Below are positions 11,403-23,525 of a stretch of 64,000 bases of DNA, one piece after another. A model generated the notes under the pieces. It did not search any database. It was not told where the DNA came from and was given only the letters and a program-made list of their open reading frames with translations. The number at the start of each line of letters is the position of its first letter. Positions within the stretch are counted from its first letter, which is position 1. Position numbers and translations under genes: made by a program. Origin of the DNA: Epiperipatus broadwayi (Eukaryota; Onychophora; Udeonychophora; Euonychophora; Peripatidae); NCBI GenBank assembly GCA_028023455.1, contig JAQFVV010000349.1:779501-843500 (forward strand), written 5' to 3'.

Positions 11403-11984
11403 TTACAACATCCACCTTTTCGAGACTGCAAAGCATGTGTCTTTTCTGTTGATTGGCATGGCATCGCTGGTGATGTAACATGCCTCTTTGATCTTCCTCT
11501 TGACATCGTTCCTCTCTGTGCACACGATGTTGGCTTTAGACAGCTCAAATCTATGGCTTTGCTCCTGCTGATGATCAGCAAATACTGAGCTGCCCTCTCC
11601 TTTAGTTGTAGCTTTTGTATATATATATCTATGCTGAGCCAGTCTATTGCTCACTGTGGCCCGAGTTTCCCCATAATATACCGAATCACATCCTGTCTGC
11701 GGGCACACAATTTTATAAATGACATGGGGGGTTTCTTCTATATTTCTTTTGTCTTTGGTATTGTTGATAAGCCTATTTGTGTTTGGAGGGGTTCTGAATC
11801 CGAGTTTGAATTCCTTCTGTAATATTTTACTGAAATTTTTAGCTACTGTAGGTATATAGGATATAATTAGATGTTGTCTGTCATCTTTTGTGTTTCGTTG
11901 CAGTATTTTACTATTATTATTATTATTATCATCATCATCATCATCCTCAGTAAGTGTTAGCAACATGGTATTGACTTTTGGCAA
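11403..11984 (-). CDS. PLE-A GIY-YIG endonuclease fragment (open frame, 193 codons)
   Basis: The open frame encodes the C-terminal part of a Penelope-like retrotransposon protein. Residues 41-80 hold the conserved linker with GFRTPPNTNRLINN. Residues 85-183 form the GIY-YIG nuclease: VIYKIVCP (88-95), VYYGET (102-107), the RLAQH helix with its arginine (114-118), SSVFADH (132-138), KRKIKEA with the candidate catalytic glutamate (near 167) and INRKDTC (178-184). This nuclease is thought to nick target DNA. The first 25 residues, with runs of D and N, come from an (ATC)n/(ATT)n tract and are not part of the family. The upstream RT is missing, so this is a truncated copy, though this stretch is free of stops. 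Confidence 0.75.
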   Translation of the reverse strand: MPKVNTMLLTLTEDDDDDDNNNNNSKILQRNTKDDRQHLIISYIPTVAKNFSKILQKEFKLGFRTPPNTNRLINNTKDKRNIEETPHVIYKIVCPQTGCDSVYYGETRATVSNRLAQHRYIYTKATTKGEGSSVFADHQQEQSHRFELSKANIVCTERNDVKRKIKEACYITSDAMPINRKDTCFAVSKRWML

Positions 11985-14190
11985 AAAAAAAGAAAGGCAT
12001 TCTTTAGAATGATCTATTTATTTGAATGGCTTTTAGATTACCTTGATAGTATATTCTAAGATGCTGAATATAGACTCTTAACAGAATATATTGTTGATTG
12101 ATGATAGAATGAACTTCAAGCATCAAGATTAACCATGACAAATGAAAAAGCAATGTCTGGTTAAAATTATTCCTGTTTCATTGTAGAATAAGTTATTTAA
12201 ATATAAGATAACATACTGTTTTGATATTTCTATTTCCTTTCTATGGCTTTCTCTCTCTTATATTATCTTCTAGTTGCTTTTCATACTTTCTTGTTTTATA
12301 TTGGCAAAGAGTTTAATAATCATGAGTCATTCATCATTTTTCTGTATTAACGGTGACATTCAGATTTTATGTTTATGTAATATGAATTTGGCAAAATGTA
12401 TAACATTTGCTAAATATAATATTTTTGCCTTATATTGATCCCAGAAGAATGATTGTAAAAGACAATTGTTATCCATATCAAATGCAGTCTGTTTTTAAGA
12501 CCCATGCTTCCAAGACAATTTAGGTCTATGGACCAATTGTCAATAAATTTATCACTTGCAAGCTTTGGGACAGTTGTTGATGGTGGTGCAGTGCCATCTA
12601 CTGGCAGTAGTATGGTCCCTCCACAACTATCATGTAAAGAAATAAAAGAATCACTGATATGATAGAAACTTAGCAGATAAACTCAAAGCAAATATTCCCC
12701 TGCACATGAAATATGAATGAAGAGATAAAACAGTTTTACACTAATCAGAAATTGACTTGAACATGCTAATAACATTTCTCATAGTAATATTTAATTACAT
12801 ATTCAAAAGTTTAGTGTGGGAACTTTTTTTCTAAACAGGCCACATTATTCACCAGTAGAATATGTTAGTAATAAAGAAGTTATGTCAGCCAGCTTTCTAA
12901 GAAAGTTATATCAAAAATTATTTATTTCATTTTATAATAAAACCAGCTGCATTACATTTGCAGCTATTTTGTTCTACAAAAGATTCAGAAATTGCTAACA
13001 AATTTATAAAATAAAATATAGAGCTGGAAAAGTAAAGTAGAGAGAAACCATGGAGAGGCAAAACTTTCTTTAAATAATGAAATAATTTAAATTAACTATT
13101 AAATTAATTTCACTTGTTAAAATATGATTTGATAATGAAAATTTAAGATTGAAGACATTTGTTTTTCTGTCAGTTTGATAATGTTATTTCATGTCAAGTA
13201 CTCTAGTAGTAAAACATGAGATTCAATTTATAATAATATATGGTATAAAGTTCGAAAGGCTCTTTATTTAAACTAAAAATTAAAATAAGATTTATAGCAT
13301 GTTATGTCATAGCCATGAAAAAACTTTTACTATAGTGTTTGGTACCCATGAATTAAGATTCAAACCTTCAAAAATGAAGTAAGTTTAGAATTTTTATTTT
13401 AGATAGTCACTGCATAGTCAACAAAATATTGATCAGGTTACATGAGTATCTAGTTATCTTTAACGTAAAGCAAGATTGAACAAGATATTAAAATCTTCAT
13501 TACCCAACACTTACTTATCCTACTGCTGGATGCTTTTTCTTCCAATTAAAATAAAACAATTTGTAAAATACAAGCTCATAAGAATATAGATTGCAACTGC
13601 CTTTTTAGCTGTTATATCTCTGATATCATATTATAATAAAGAAATTAATAGAATTTTATTTACAGAAAGCAGATATTAATTACTGTACATGAAAGTATGA
13701 AAGATATCTAAATATTTATTAAATTTGCAGCTTTTTATTATGATTTAAGTGTGCATACAAATATTGTTAAAAACTTGATTTTGCATAAAGCTAGATAGTT
13801 TAAAATATATATCACATGATAATAACCCAAGCTTATCAGCATCATAAATCTTCAATCTGTTGTCAAAGCAATCTCTTTGAATAAAAGTGGACATCCATCT
13901 TTCTTTCTGGTCTAAAATATTAATATACATAAAAAAATTGACACTTTAACTGTAACATATAGAGATTTTTAAATTCTCAAAAGTTTAAATAATTCTCATT
14001 AAACAGGTGAATACAATATATTTTGAAAGAAAACTAATAAAAAGACATTTTTATTACTTTCAAACATCATTAAATTTAATTCTTATATAAATAATAAACT
14101 TGAATTTGCATAAAGCTAGATGGTTTATAAATGTAAATCACATGACATAACCCAAGCTTTTAATGTTATATCCATCCTATACATTTATTT
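11985..14190. other. intronic AT-rich DNA, nothing recognised
   Basis: No coding pattern or clear repeat was found. Small open frames here (for example 12816-12998 and 13745-13930) have low-complexity composition and no family resemblance. GCATAAAGCTAGAT followed by a shared GTTTA-AAAT...TCACATGA segment recurs near 13784 and 14108, suggesting a small local duplication. Confidence 0.45.
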
Positions 14191-14194
14191 GGAT

Positions 14195-14365
14195 TTGGAG
14201 AAAAATATCCAATATAATGAAATTGAAAAAAAGTTCAGTGTACTTTTAAAAATTGAAAAAGCTCCAGGTTCTGATTAGAAAATTTAAAATAATGTGATGC
14301 TGTGCTGACTTCAATAGATTGTTGAAACTTTTTAGAGATATTTTGACCTTTTTCATCATGTAATA
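14195..14365 (+). pseudogene. possible fossil LINE RT fragment, low confidence
   Basis: One frame reads LLKIEKAPGSD, close to the K-APGPDGI block at the start of non-LTR reverse transcriptases. A further piece in a shifted frame resembles the helix that follows. Stops follow at once. Only one short motif supports the call. Confidence 0.3.
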
Positions 14366-15369
14366 ATTAATTTGTATAATATGAATAAATTTAGATGGAT
14401 GGTCTGTTAATTTTAAACATTTCCACTAACCTTATCAATTCTATAATAAAGTCCATAAAAGTGATAGATTTTTTTCCCATAACAAAAATCAACCCTAATA
14501 TGCTTCTTGATTTTCTAAAATTATATTGAGTCTCTTATAATTATTTCAAGACATTTGTTGAATATTTTGCTGCTAATTGTGTACAATTAAATATAAGAGA
14601 TGTAGTGTGATTTTAGAGAAGCTAGAAGCATTCTAGATGTTATTTTTGATGCCAAATCAAGCCAATAAAGTGATGCAATCTGTATATCATTTTTATTGAT
14701 TTGATCATAGAATTTTATTTATTTAATTGAAAAGATTTGTGGCAATACTTACAATTAATAGGTTGTTCATCCAAAATGTTTTCATATTGTAAATTCCAAC
14801 ATGGAAAATCTTGTGAATTTGGAATAAATGAATAAACTGGTATTAAGCAGAGATGTGCATATTAGTTGTAATTATTCCTTTCTATTTTTATAATAAAAGT
14901 TTTTGGAACAGTTTATAATTAGGATTTGATGATAGTTTTTAGTTTGAACTAACTTTAAGAATATTTATAATTATATTTTCATGGTTTCTAAAATTGCAGT
15001 ATGATAATAATTTGGTTACTGGTTATTTGCCAATTCAAAGAATGATCTACATAATGCTTTTAATATTTCAAAGGCACCTAGAAGTCAGTTTTTGTAATTA
15101 ATATTAAAAATTTCAAATATTTGTTAATCAGTTATGAAAGAAAAATCTTCACCAACTTTTAGCTTGGTTGATGATCAGTTTTATAATGTTAATGAATTGA
15201 AATATTTTGATAATTTTAAATAGAAAGGTGGAATTATGTTTAGTTGCAAAATACAAGTTCCAATATGTGTTGATACTCTTGATAATTTAAGCAATAAGAT
15301 ATATCAATCATAGTGATACATATTTTAGCTTATTTGCTGCATAGAAATTAGATGTTTGTGTATTTATGT

Positions 15370-16627
15370 AGTTTGCCTTGCTGGAAAGCTTGCCACCCAT
15401 TTTATTTTAAATTATCCATTTTCAGATGCTTCCAACACATGATATAAACAATATGGCTGATTCTAAGATATCGTATTCAATATTTACATTTTTTTATTTA
15501 TTAAAATGATAAAAGAAGTACAAAAAGTTCATAGAGTTGTAATTAAAAACTTTTTTAATGTAAATGCAGTAATAAAAATAAAACATGATTAAGCAAACAA
15601 ACAATGTTTTGGAGCCTTCTAACTATGTTTCTTTCGAAAAAGATAGGCATTTAGAACATGGTTACACATGTTACTGTCATTGCACACACATAAAGTATAA
15701 TATCAGTCCCTTATCACATACTTTTCAGGTGGGTACGCTATCCCATAATTTTAAAAATAGTCCACTGCATCTTGTTCTGTGGATGAAAGATTCCAAATTT
15801 TAATCATATTTCCAAAAATGACAGGGCAAAAAAGAAATGTTAAAAAAATCACCACATGTTAACGAATGTCAACAAAAAAAAAATAACACTAATTTTAACA
15901 TGTTATCTGTTTGCCTCATGTTAACATTTATTTCTCAAACATGTATATCTTGTTAACTAAAAAATATTAACAAAGGTATTGTAAATTGAATGTTAATTTT
16001 AAACAATTCGAATACATTTTAAAATAAATTCCATTCACAACATAACGTTCAAATGTTACCACAAGGCAAAGAGATATCACGTGATTAAAATTAATGTTGT
16101 TGTTTTTTTGTTGACATTTGTTAACACATGGTGATTTTTCGAACATTCATTTTTGCCTTATTATTTCTGTAAATATGATTAAAATTTGAAATCTGTCAGC
16201 AACAGAAAAAGATGCAGTGGAATATTTTCAAAATTGCAGAAAAGTGTCAGTGTGAAAAATATATGATATGGGGCTGATATTACACTTTATGTGTAAACAG
16301 AGATGCAATGATGGTGTCATGTGCAAACATGTTCTAAGCACATATTTGTTTGGAAAGGAACATGATTAGAAGTCTCCAAAACATTCTTTGTTTGCTTAAT
16401 TATGTTTTATTTTTATTTTCTTACTGCATTCAAATTAAAACATTTTTAATTAAAACTCTTTGGACTTTTGGGTTTCTATCATTTTAATAAATAATAAAAA
16501 ATGTAAATATTGAATATGATAACTTAGAGTCAGCCATATTGTTTATTCCATATGTTGGTAGCCCTTAAACTCCTAAAAATGGATAATTTACAATTAAACA
16601 GGTGGCAAGTTTTCTGGCAGGCAAACT
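15370..16627. mobile_element. 1.26-kb imperfect palindromic element (fold-back / giant MITE)
   Basis: The left half is an imperfect reverse complement of the right half over the entire length, centred near 16000. Matching landmarks include AGTTTGCC at the left end and GGCAAACT at the right end, GCTTGCCACC against GGTGGCAAG, AACAATATGGCTGA against TCAGCCATATTGTTTA, CAAACAAACAATGTTTTGGA against its complement near 16378, and CATGTTAAC words near the centre. The flanks give a possible 4-bp target-site duplication ATGT (15366-15369 and 16628-16631). The arms have diverged by substitutions and small indels, so the element is not new. No transposase frame was found; the 72-codon open frame inside (15585-15803) resembles nothing. 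Confidence 0.75.
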
Positions 16628-16631
16628 ATGT

Positions 16632-18362
16632 TAGTACTGATATTTGTCCCCAATCACTAGAAATTATTTACTCTTGCATGGGCTTCCCATATATATAAAA
16701 TTTAAAAAATATGATACTGAGTTCAACAAATTTATGGATGTAATTACTACACAGTTTACCAGTACAAATCACCTTTGCATTGGATTGGTGATGTAAATGA
16801 GTGTAATTAAATTTTCTTAAAACTATTATATTTTGAATTTGATCATTATTTTTTTGGAAGAATAGATCCTATTTACATTATCAAGATTATTTCAAAGATG
16901 TTCTAAAAAAAACTAATTTTGATATTTACCTGAAGATCTGTATTTTTTTAAATGATCCATTCTGACACACGCTTTTGAAATATATGCATAAAAAGATCTG
17001 AAAAAAGTAAATGAAATGTATTTCATGCTGCATCAGCACTCTTCAGTTGGCTCCAGATATAATCTCTTGCACATGTCATCATCATTTGATTAGTATTTAT
17101 CAATATCAAATTATTATAATTAGAATTGCAAATGTGAAATTTTCTGCACTCACATCTTATTGTATCTATTTCAGATAAATTCGTGGAGGTAGAGGCCAAG
17201 AATGACAAGACAAAATAAACCTATGCATAAATATATATATTTAAAATTTTGTTATATATATAAGAAAGTGATTTTGTAACTGTGACAGAAAATAAATAAT
17301 AATATAAAAGAATGGTTAAAAAATTATTGCATAATAGTTTTTTGTAAAGCAACAACATATATATAATTTTTAAAAACTTCGAAATAATTAAAAACAAAGC
17401 TTTATAAATTATTTATTACTGTGCAAAAAATATTATCAAGATAAAACATAGTAAAAAGTTTTAACAATATTTAATTAACTATTTTTAAAAAATATATCAG
17501 TCGATATATTTAACTATGAAAACCAATTTAAATTTGGCGACTTAAAAAAATATTAGACTCTAAAGCAGACATTAAGATAATATTATTTAAGAAAAAAGAC
17601 TAGTACTGTTACCAGAAAAAAAAGTTATTTTTAGTGATTTAATTAAAAAGTAGAATTTCTAAATAATTGCTTAAAAGGTCTACCCATATTAAAACGATCT
17701 TCAGTTAAACCGTAAAAAATATACCGACAATAGATAAGCATTGTTTATAAATAAAAACAACATATTTTCTAATCTAGTTCATGAATCCTGTTATTTAGGA
17801 AGACTGTCTAATATTAGTTTTCTGGCACAGATTTAATAAAACTAACATTCATCTTTATATATTTTGATATGCCAGACGAATGAAGTTATCTTTTTAGATT
17901 GTTAATTTAATTCATTTTACTTTTTCAAAAAAGCATCTGATTTGGCACTCATAATTATTCAATAAAAAACTGCCTTTAGATTTGATATACTGTGCTTTTA
18001 TGCATAATACATATATAAATAAATAGTCCTGTTTAGAGATTTTAAATCAAATCTGTTTTAAACAAGAAATACATTTTATAATAAAAACAACCTGTTTATG
18101 GAAGAGAAACTAAGTATGGAAGAGCATATGTGAATAGATTGAAGAAATGAAACTTATATACTTTGTTGCTTTTAAAACGTATAAAACGTTGGTGTATATG
18201 AAAGAAAACATTCCAAATTAATCAGTAATTGCAAAAAAAAAAAAAAAAAATCATATTAGAGGACTGGAAATATATATATAGAAAAATCATATATATACTT
18301 AATAGATTAAAAGTAGAAAGAAAAAATGTAACACTCAAAATCAAACATAAAAAAACATCCCT
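16632..18362. other. intronic AT-rich DNA, nothing recognised
   Basis: No gene or defined element was recognised. A poly(A) run lies at about 18233-18250, next to (AT)n words. Confidence 0.45.
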
Positions 18363-18760
18363 AGTATATGTATGTAAATGGATTATGTCCTGTACATGAG
18401 GGGTCGGAGTGACTTATGGTTAACATGGGTAGGATGAGGTTAGCACCAATGTAGGCTTTGAGCGTTCCATCATCAGATTTTCAATGAAATGGACGGCTGA
18501 AGAGTTGTGGGGTGGGGTGGATTGGAGCCTGTCCATTAAAGTATGAAGATTGGCTATTTTAATATATACATTGATTGTATATATGGGTGGAGATGATAAT
18601 CTGGACCAATTGACGAGTGCTAGTTTAGCACGAAATGCATATATTGGTGATTATTTATTTTTTCGACATATGTGTGATCAAGTGTCTCAGCAGTATGAGA
18701 CAGCGTGGATAGTTGAGGGCCTTGTGAAAGTCTGCATTCAAACCCCCTACATATTATTTA
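18363..18760 (+). repeat. repeat R1, copy b (full-length-like)
   Basis: Best-preserved full-length R1 unit, collinear with 3815-4200. The final 100 bp has a tRNA-like look (GTGGATAGTTGAGGG, then GCATTCAAACCCC as a B-box-like word), so R1 could be driven by or derived from a Pol III promoter; that is inference. The open frame 18550-18822 inside it is a by-product. Confidence 0.7.
18603..18647 (+). ncRNA. hammerhead-like motif in R1 copy b
   Basis: CCAA, core UUGACGA, stem II GUGCUA with loop GUU and UAGCAC (six perfect pairs), GAAA, UGCAUAUA, UUGG closing on CCAA. All invariant hammerhead positions are present except position 3, which is U in place of C. Stem III would be only a few pairs. 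Confidence 0.55.
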
Positions 18761-19607
18761 AGAGATTAAAATATTTCAAAATAAATACATGCAAAATGTA
18801 TATAAGGAAAAGCTTGATTTAATATTTTAACAGCATGGTATCCTAAGCATGCTTTTGACTAACTGGTAGTCATATCCATAGCAATAGTTGCCCAAGAAGC
18901 TTGTGACGTTTATAAAAGAATAAACAAGAGTGGGGATTTGCATAAAATTTTAATATAGCATATAAATAAGTTAATTTAAATGAGCCACTTTTTGATAGGG
19001 GGATACATGATTCTTTTTTAATAAATTAAACATAAATGTGAGACTAAACAAATGCATTAGACCCCTGAACTTGTGGCTGGAAGATCTGATTTACTCCTAG
19101 AGAAGGAATTGAATGGAATAATGTCTTAAGAGTTCTTTGCAGATGACTGACAATTATTACAAAATTACAGAAGATTTTTAAAAGTAGAAATATAAATAAT
19201 ACAAAAATAAATAAATAAAAGGAACCTCAGAAGATAATTACAATGGCATCACATTAATTATAATGTGGAAAACAGGTAGGAAGTCTGTTGGTATGATTTT
19301 AAAAAATAATGATAAAAATAAGAAGATTCATTGGAAATAAAACAAAACAACTGCAAATAGTTGTGTAATGGTAAAGATAAAAAATAATAATTTAATAGGT
19401 TACTGAAAGGCATTTCCAACAGCTCCTCATGGAGGATAAGTGAAAAATAGAGCAGCAGTCATCAAACCATTGTTGAAGAGGAGAGGGGAGAGATGAACGT
19501 TTATTTAGTTTTTCATCCTTGTTTAACTTCTAGCCAATACATTTACTAATCAAATTATAATATCAAATTTTCTTTTTAATTTATGTTTTTTATTAAAATG
19601 ATTCTAT
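18761..19607. other. intronic AT-rich DNA, nothing recognised
   Basis: No gene or known repeat was seen. Confidence 0.45.
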
Positions 19608-19738
19608 AAAATCTACTTTTTTTTTTTATAAGTGTCATAGCATCGGCCGGGACGCGAACCCGCAACCCAGGCAACTGCCTGCTAGTGCAAGGCAGTCGCG
19701 CTGACCTCTCGACCACCAATGCAAGACAAAATCTACTT
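19608..19738 (-). mobile_element. young tRNA-derived SINE with 11-bp target-site duplication
   Basis: The direct repeat AAAATCTACTT flanks the element (19608-19618 and 19728-19738). On the minus strand the body begins with a tRNA-like head of about 80 nt: an acceptor-like GCATTGG that can pair with CCGATGC (one G-U), A-box region GGTCGAGAGGTCAGC, and B box GGTTCGCGTCCC. It then runs into TATGACACTTAT and a poly(A) tail. The head is far richer in G and C than its surroundings, and the duplication is perfect; both point to a recent insertion. The anticodon arm has an oversized loop, so it is not a normal tRNA gene. The D-arm spacing recalls tRNA-Leu or tRNA-Ser. Confidence 0.8.
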
Positions 19739-20026
19739 GTAACGAATTATTATAGTATGTGCATTTGAAAATTACTTTATAAATATTATTTATAAAATTA
19801 TGAATATTCTTTAATTTTAAAATGAATTACATTAATTTATGTATAACTATCATAAATGTAAGATTACATATAAACAAACAATTATCCTTAATTTATTTAT
19901 TTTTCTTTGTTTACTTATGTTTAGTCTTTGTTTTTTGTTTTTTTATAAAGTATCTGTCTTTAAGTCCTAAAATTAATTAATCCTAATTAGATAAATTTTG
20001 TAAAGACGTTTTTTTATTGAATTTTA

Positions 20027-20168
20027 CATATCTATTATTAAGTGAAATGTTAATTTTACTATTTAGGTAAATGTAATCTCAATTGTATATTTATAGTAAT
20101 ATAATTATACAATTGAAATTACATTTACTTCAATAGTAAAGTTAACATTTCATTTAATAATAGATGTG
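20027..20168. mobile_element. 142-bp palindromic MITE-like element
   Basis: CATATCTATTATTAAGTG at the left end pairs with CATTTAATAATAGATGTG at the right end, and the complementarity continues inward through ATGTTAATTTTACTAT and GTAAATGTAAT to a centre near 20097. It has no coding capacity. Confidence 0.65.
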
Positions 20169-20224
20169 TGCATGCATGCAATTTTTATATGTTTAAAACT
20201 TTAATCAATTCAAAATGTATAAAT

Positions 20225-20390
20225 GTAAAATTATGTAATACTCGATACATTTTTACTAGTGCAGGGTTTAGATAGTAACTTATAGAAGATAATCATCCCT
20301 TCCTACTAACATCATTAAATAGTGGTGTTAAAACTGCAAGGACACTCTCACCCCATCTACAAGAGTGACCATCTTATTTCCAAACTTAAT
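20225..20390 (+). repeat. repeat R3, copy a
   Basis: Contains GCAGGGTTTAGATAGTAA, GATAATCATCCCTTCCTACT and TTAAAACTGCAAGGACACTC, shared with 20450-20690 and 45812-45995. It is an unknown short dispersed family without coding potential. Confidence 0.65.
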
Positions 20391-20449
20391 ATTCTTATTA
20401 GCACTTCTGAAATTTTTAAATTTACTTTATGCCAATATTGGATGATGTT

Positions 20450-20690
20450 AAATTATATAATACTTGATAAATTTTATAAGAGCAGTGTTTAGATTGTAAT
20501 TATATAGAAGGTAATCATCTCTCTTCACTGGAGTCATTAAACAGTGGTATTAAAACTGCAAGAATACTCTCATCCCAGCCATAAGATAAAGACTTTAAGG
20601 AAATAAGAGTAGGCATCTGCATGCTCTCCTTTTAGACACTTAGAATTGGCTCATATAATAACATTTAAGTTCAGAAATAAGATGTTTTCA
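20450..20690 (+). repeat. repeat R3, copy b
   Basis: Contains CAGTGTTTAGATTGTAATTA, AAACAGTGGTATTAAAACTG and a second half with TTTTAGACACTTAGAATTGG, which also appears in the inverted copy at 46095-46285. It is about 230 bp from copy a, in the same orientation. Confidence 0.65.
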
Positions 20691-23120
20691 ACTATTAATG
20701 GAATTTTGAAAAATTGTTTATGTGATAATTATTATAACATCAATCAAATCATTTATCTTTTTTTAAAATATGAATAACTTATTAGCAAACTATATTTATT
20801 ACCTCCCTGTGGATTAAGGAAGGTTAAAACTTTATACCCTATAAATTTAAATCAACATATAAGTTCACAGATTTTGATAAACTGTTTAAGTCTTAATGAA
20901 GATCAATGGAATTGGTCTATCTATGAATTATTATTTATTTGCTAAGTCTTATAAACTATTAAAATGGCATGAACTATAGTAAAATAAATTAAATATGTTT
21001 ATACCAAAGGATTAGAAATCTACTGTCTTTAAACTATGTGATAAATGTCAACCATAGAGATAATGGTCTACAAATGCTTTCTAAATGATTAAATCATTGA
21101 CTTTGTATAAAACTACAATTCAATATCAGTCCTGTAATAATGGATTTATGATTATGAATGCCATAATATGAAAATATGATAAACATAAATTGATTAGCAG
21201 ACATTCTAAAATGGATTAATGTGCTGAGTATGCAATCCAGAGTAGGATTACTAAATGTACATTATAATACTTCATAAAATCATTATATTAAATGTTACAA
21301 TGGATTTAAACTTACGAAATGGATTACCTTGTGCTTTTGATTTAATGTTTAGTGTTATATTATTGTCAGTAAATTATAAATATTGGAATTTCAAAAGTAT
21401 AAATATTTCCACAGGATATTTTAAACCATTCATAAAAGTAGGATTACATATTTAAGGAATTACTCAAGAAACTTTGTTGATAATCGTTGGATTATATAGT
21501 TTATAGTTATTATTAATCTAGTGATAAATAAATAATAAAGTTCTCAAGATAATGCTGATGTAGGAAGGTACAGATAACAACTTTATATTATTATTGATGA
21601 CATTGAGTATGAATCTAATATATGTGATTTATATTTTTATTGGAGACAGGTTGCATTTAGTTAAATTAACTTATAAACTTCAATAAACCAATTCATGTTT
21701 AACTAACTTTATATTTTATTTTTTCTTGAATTCAGTATCAGATTAATAAATAGTTAAACATCCTGTGCAGATGATTAAATCACTAAGGAATATTTTTCTG
21801 TATAGTACCTATGAATTGTATAATTTGAAATGTTATACTGTGCAGCAAGGCAGTTTTCTAATATCAATAAAATAAATTGTGTTTGTTAGTCAAGGTATAC
21901 TATTAACTAATTATTTAAACTTTAAATAATATACAAAGCATAGCAAGTTATTCTAGTAAAAGACATGAATGTCATAATAAATGAAGCTATGTATTTTGTA
22001 TAGCATTTTTAGGAGTACTAAGTAAATAATTTTGCTTGTTCCAAAAGAGTTAAGCACTAGCCAGTTCTTATAGAATGATATTGATAATCTATTAATTATT
22101 GTTATAAAGATAATTAAGGACATTATAAAACATTCTTACCATCCTGGAAGCAAGTCTAGATTTTGATTTAATATGATTCAATCCTCTTCAATGGAGTACC
22201 TTGTCTTTGCAACTCTTTAGAATTACAGACATAATCATAAACCCAGTTTAGCTAATTTATGGAGAACAAACAATAATATTGATTGATATTATTACACAAT
22301 TTTGTTATTAAAGTATGTTTATTATTCATTTATAATTTTGTTTATATACTTATTATTTATAATAAAGAAATTATTATATTTAAATACATCTGTTTGTCAT
22401 TATTGAAATCATTGTTTTCATATATTGTTGAAATAAAAGGTCAACTTCCAAGCGATTAAATTACATAGTCATTTATTAAATTTTTATACAGATTTATTAT
22501 TAGTATTGCTATCAGAAATACAATTAGTAGAGTAGAATGATGTATCCCTTTTACATTCATTATATCTAGAATAACTTAATAAACTTTAAATCTATATATC
22601 TTTTAATTGAATGATTAAGACTGATTTAGTTAAGAACTCTGAGAATTAATTAATTGAACATTATATTTAATTTAGAACTGAGAGAGAGAGGGAGTTATTT
22701 AAAAGGATATATTAATTTGTATCAAAGTAGTTATTTACACAATATATATCGCAACAGTAAATATGTAATTAAGAATACATCAAGATTATTGTCACACATC
22801 TACAAGAATACCCTGAAAAGTTATTGATCTTAAATTTAATGTGATATTAAATTCTGGAATAGGTATTATTATTTATTTCATGTAAAAAATAAACGAGTTC
22901 ATTTTAATTTACTTTTCATAAGGGCAAAACCAATATCAAAAGACTCCATATAAAACAAACTCATCTCAACCGTTTGTCGTTTACTTCTACCTGATTGCGA
23001 CTTGAATTTTAGCTTACAATATTAATAAATAACCAATTACTATAGATTAATTGATGAGTATCAAACTTACTGCCTTCCCAACTTTGACACAAACCATTTA
23101 ATAAAAGTATATTAATAATT
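20691..23120. other. intronic AT-rich DNA, nothing recognised
   Basis: No gene, RNA or repeat family was recognised, apart from a short GA-rich run at 22681-22692. Confidence 0.45.
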
Positions 23121-23124
23121 TTAT

Positions 23125-23345
23125 ATTAGTTATGCATTATACTAGAGATTATCCACTAGTGTAATTTTCACTATATCACTTTCTTTGGTCATATGTTTAT
23201 GATTACATTCCTCCATAAGGTGTTAAAAGTGGATAGAAACCAGTTCCTACCATGCATGAGAATAGGGTAGTGTAAATTACATTACAGAAATATTATTCAT
23301 AAAATGGATAATGAATGACTAATAAAAGTTATTAATATATTTCCA
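23125..23345 (+). repeat. repeat R2, copy a (MITE-like with inverted ends)
   Basis: The left end ATTAGTTATGCATTATACTA, then GAGATTATCCACTAG, resembles the reverse complement of the right end of the sister copy at 23490-23700 (GTGGATAATTTCTAG, then TCTAATGAATGACTAAT). The middle has GTTAAAAGTGGATAGAAACC, shared with the sister copy. It has no coding capacity. Confidence 0.6.
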
Positions 23346-23454
23346 TTAAATAGTTTGTGTTAAAGTTGTTAGGGCAGTAAGTTTGAACTTATCAATTAAA
23401 CTGTAGTAATTGGTTATTTATAAATATTAAACAATGATAAATATACGTGTTATG

Positions 23455-23525
23455 AATTGTGATCTGGCCAATTGGTTCAGCATGAAATGTGCATCTTGGG
23501 AATCCTACATCTTTTTCGCATGACT
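23455..23525 (+). repeat. repeat R1 fragment
   Basis: GATCTGGCCAATTGGTTCAG, then CATGAAATGTGCATCTTGGG and CTTTTTCGCATGAC, match the hammerhead-bearing middle of R1, but the core CUGAUGA and half of stem II are deleted. It abuts an R2 copy. Confidence 0.5.

Larger units (their letters stand above)
11260..11984 (-). mobile_element. Penelope-like element PLE-A, 5'-truncated copy
   Basis: Minus-strand fragment holding the linker and GIY-YIG endonuclease coding region (11403-11905), a short 3' UTR, and the conserved terminal block with a hammerhead-like motif (11319-11364), ending near the microsatellite at 11157-11259. The RT domain is absent. It is a close relative of the insertions at 56500-57444 and 58444-59333: all three share the GETRA-type core, the INRKD block, a 3' UTR with ATGCAAAT-like words, and the terminal motif. 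This copy has no inverted arm. Confidence 0.75.

Noticed and set aside
18550-18822. 90-codon open frame in R1
   Set aside because: Other R1 copies do not keep it open; the conserved signal there is an RNA motif.
19635-19727. Possible functional tRNA gene
   Set aside because: Oversized anticodon loop, poly(A) tail and target-site duplications show that it is a SINE.
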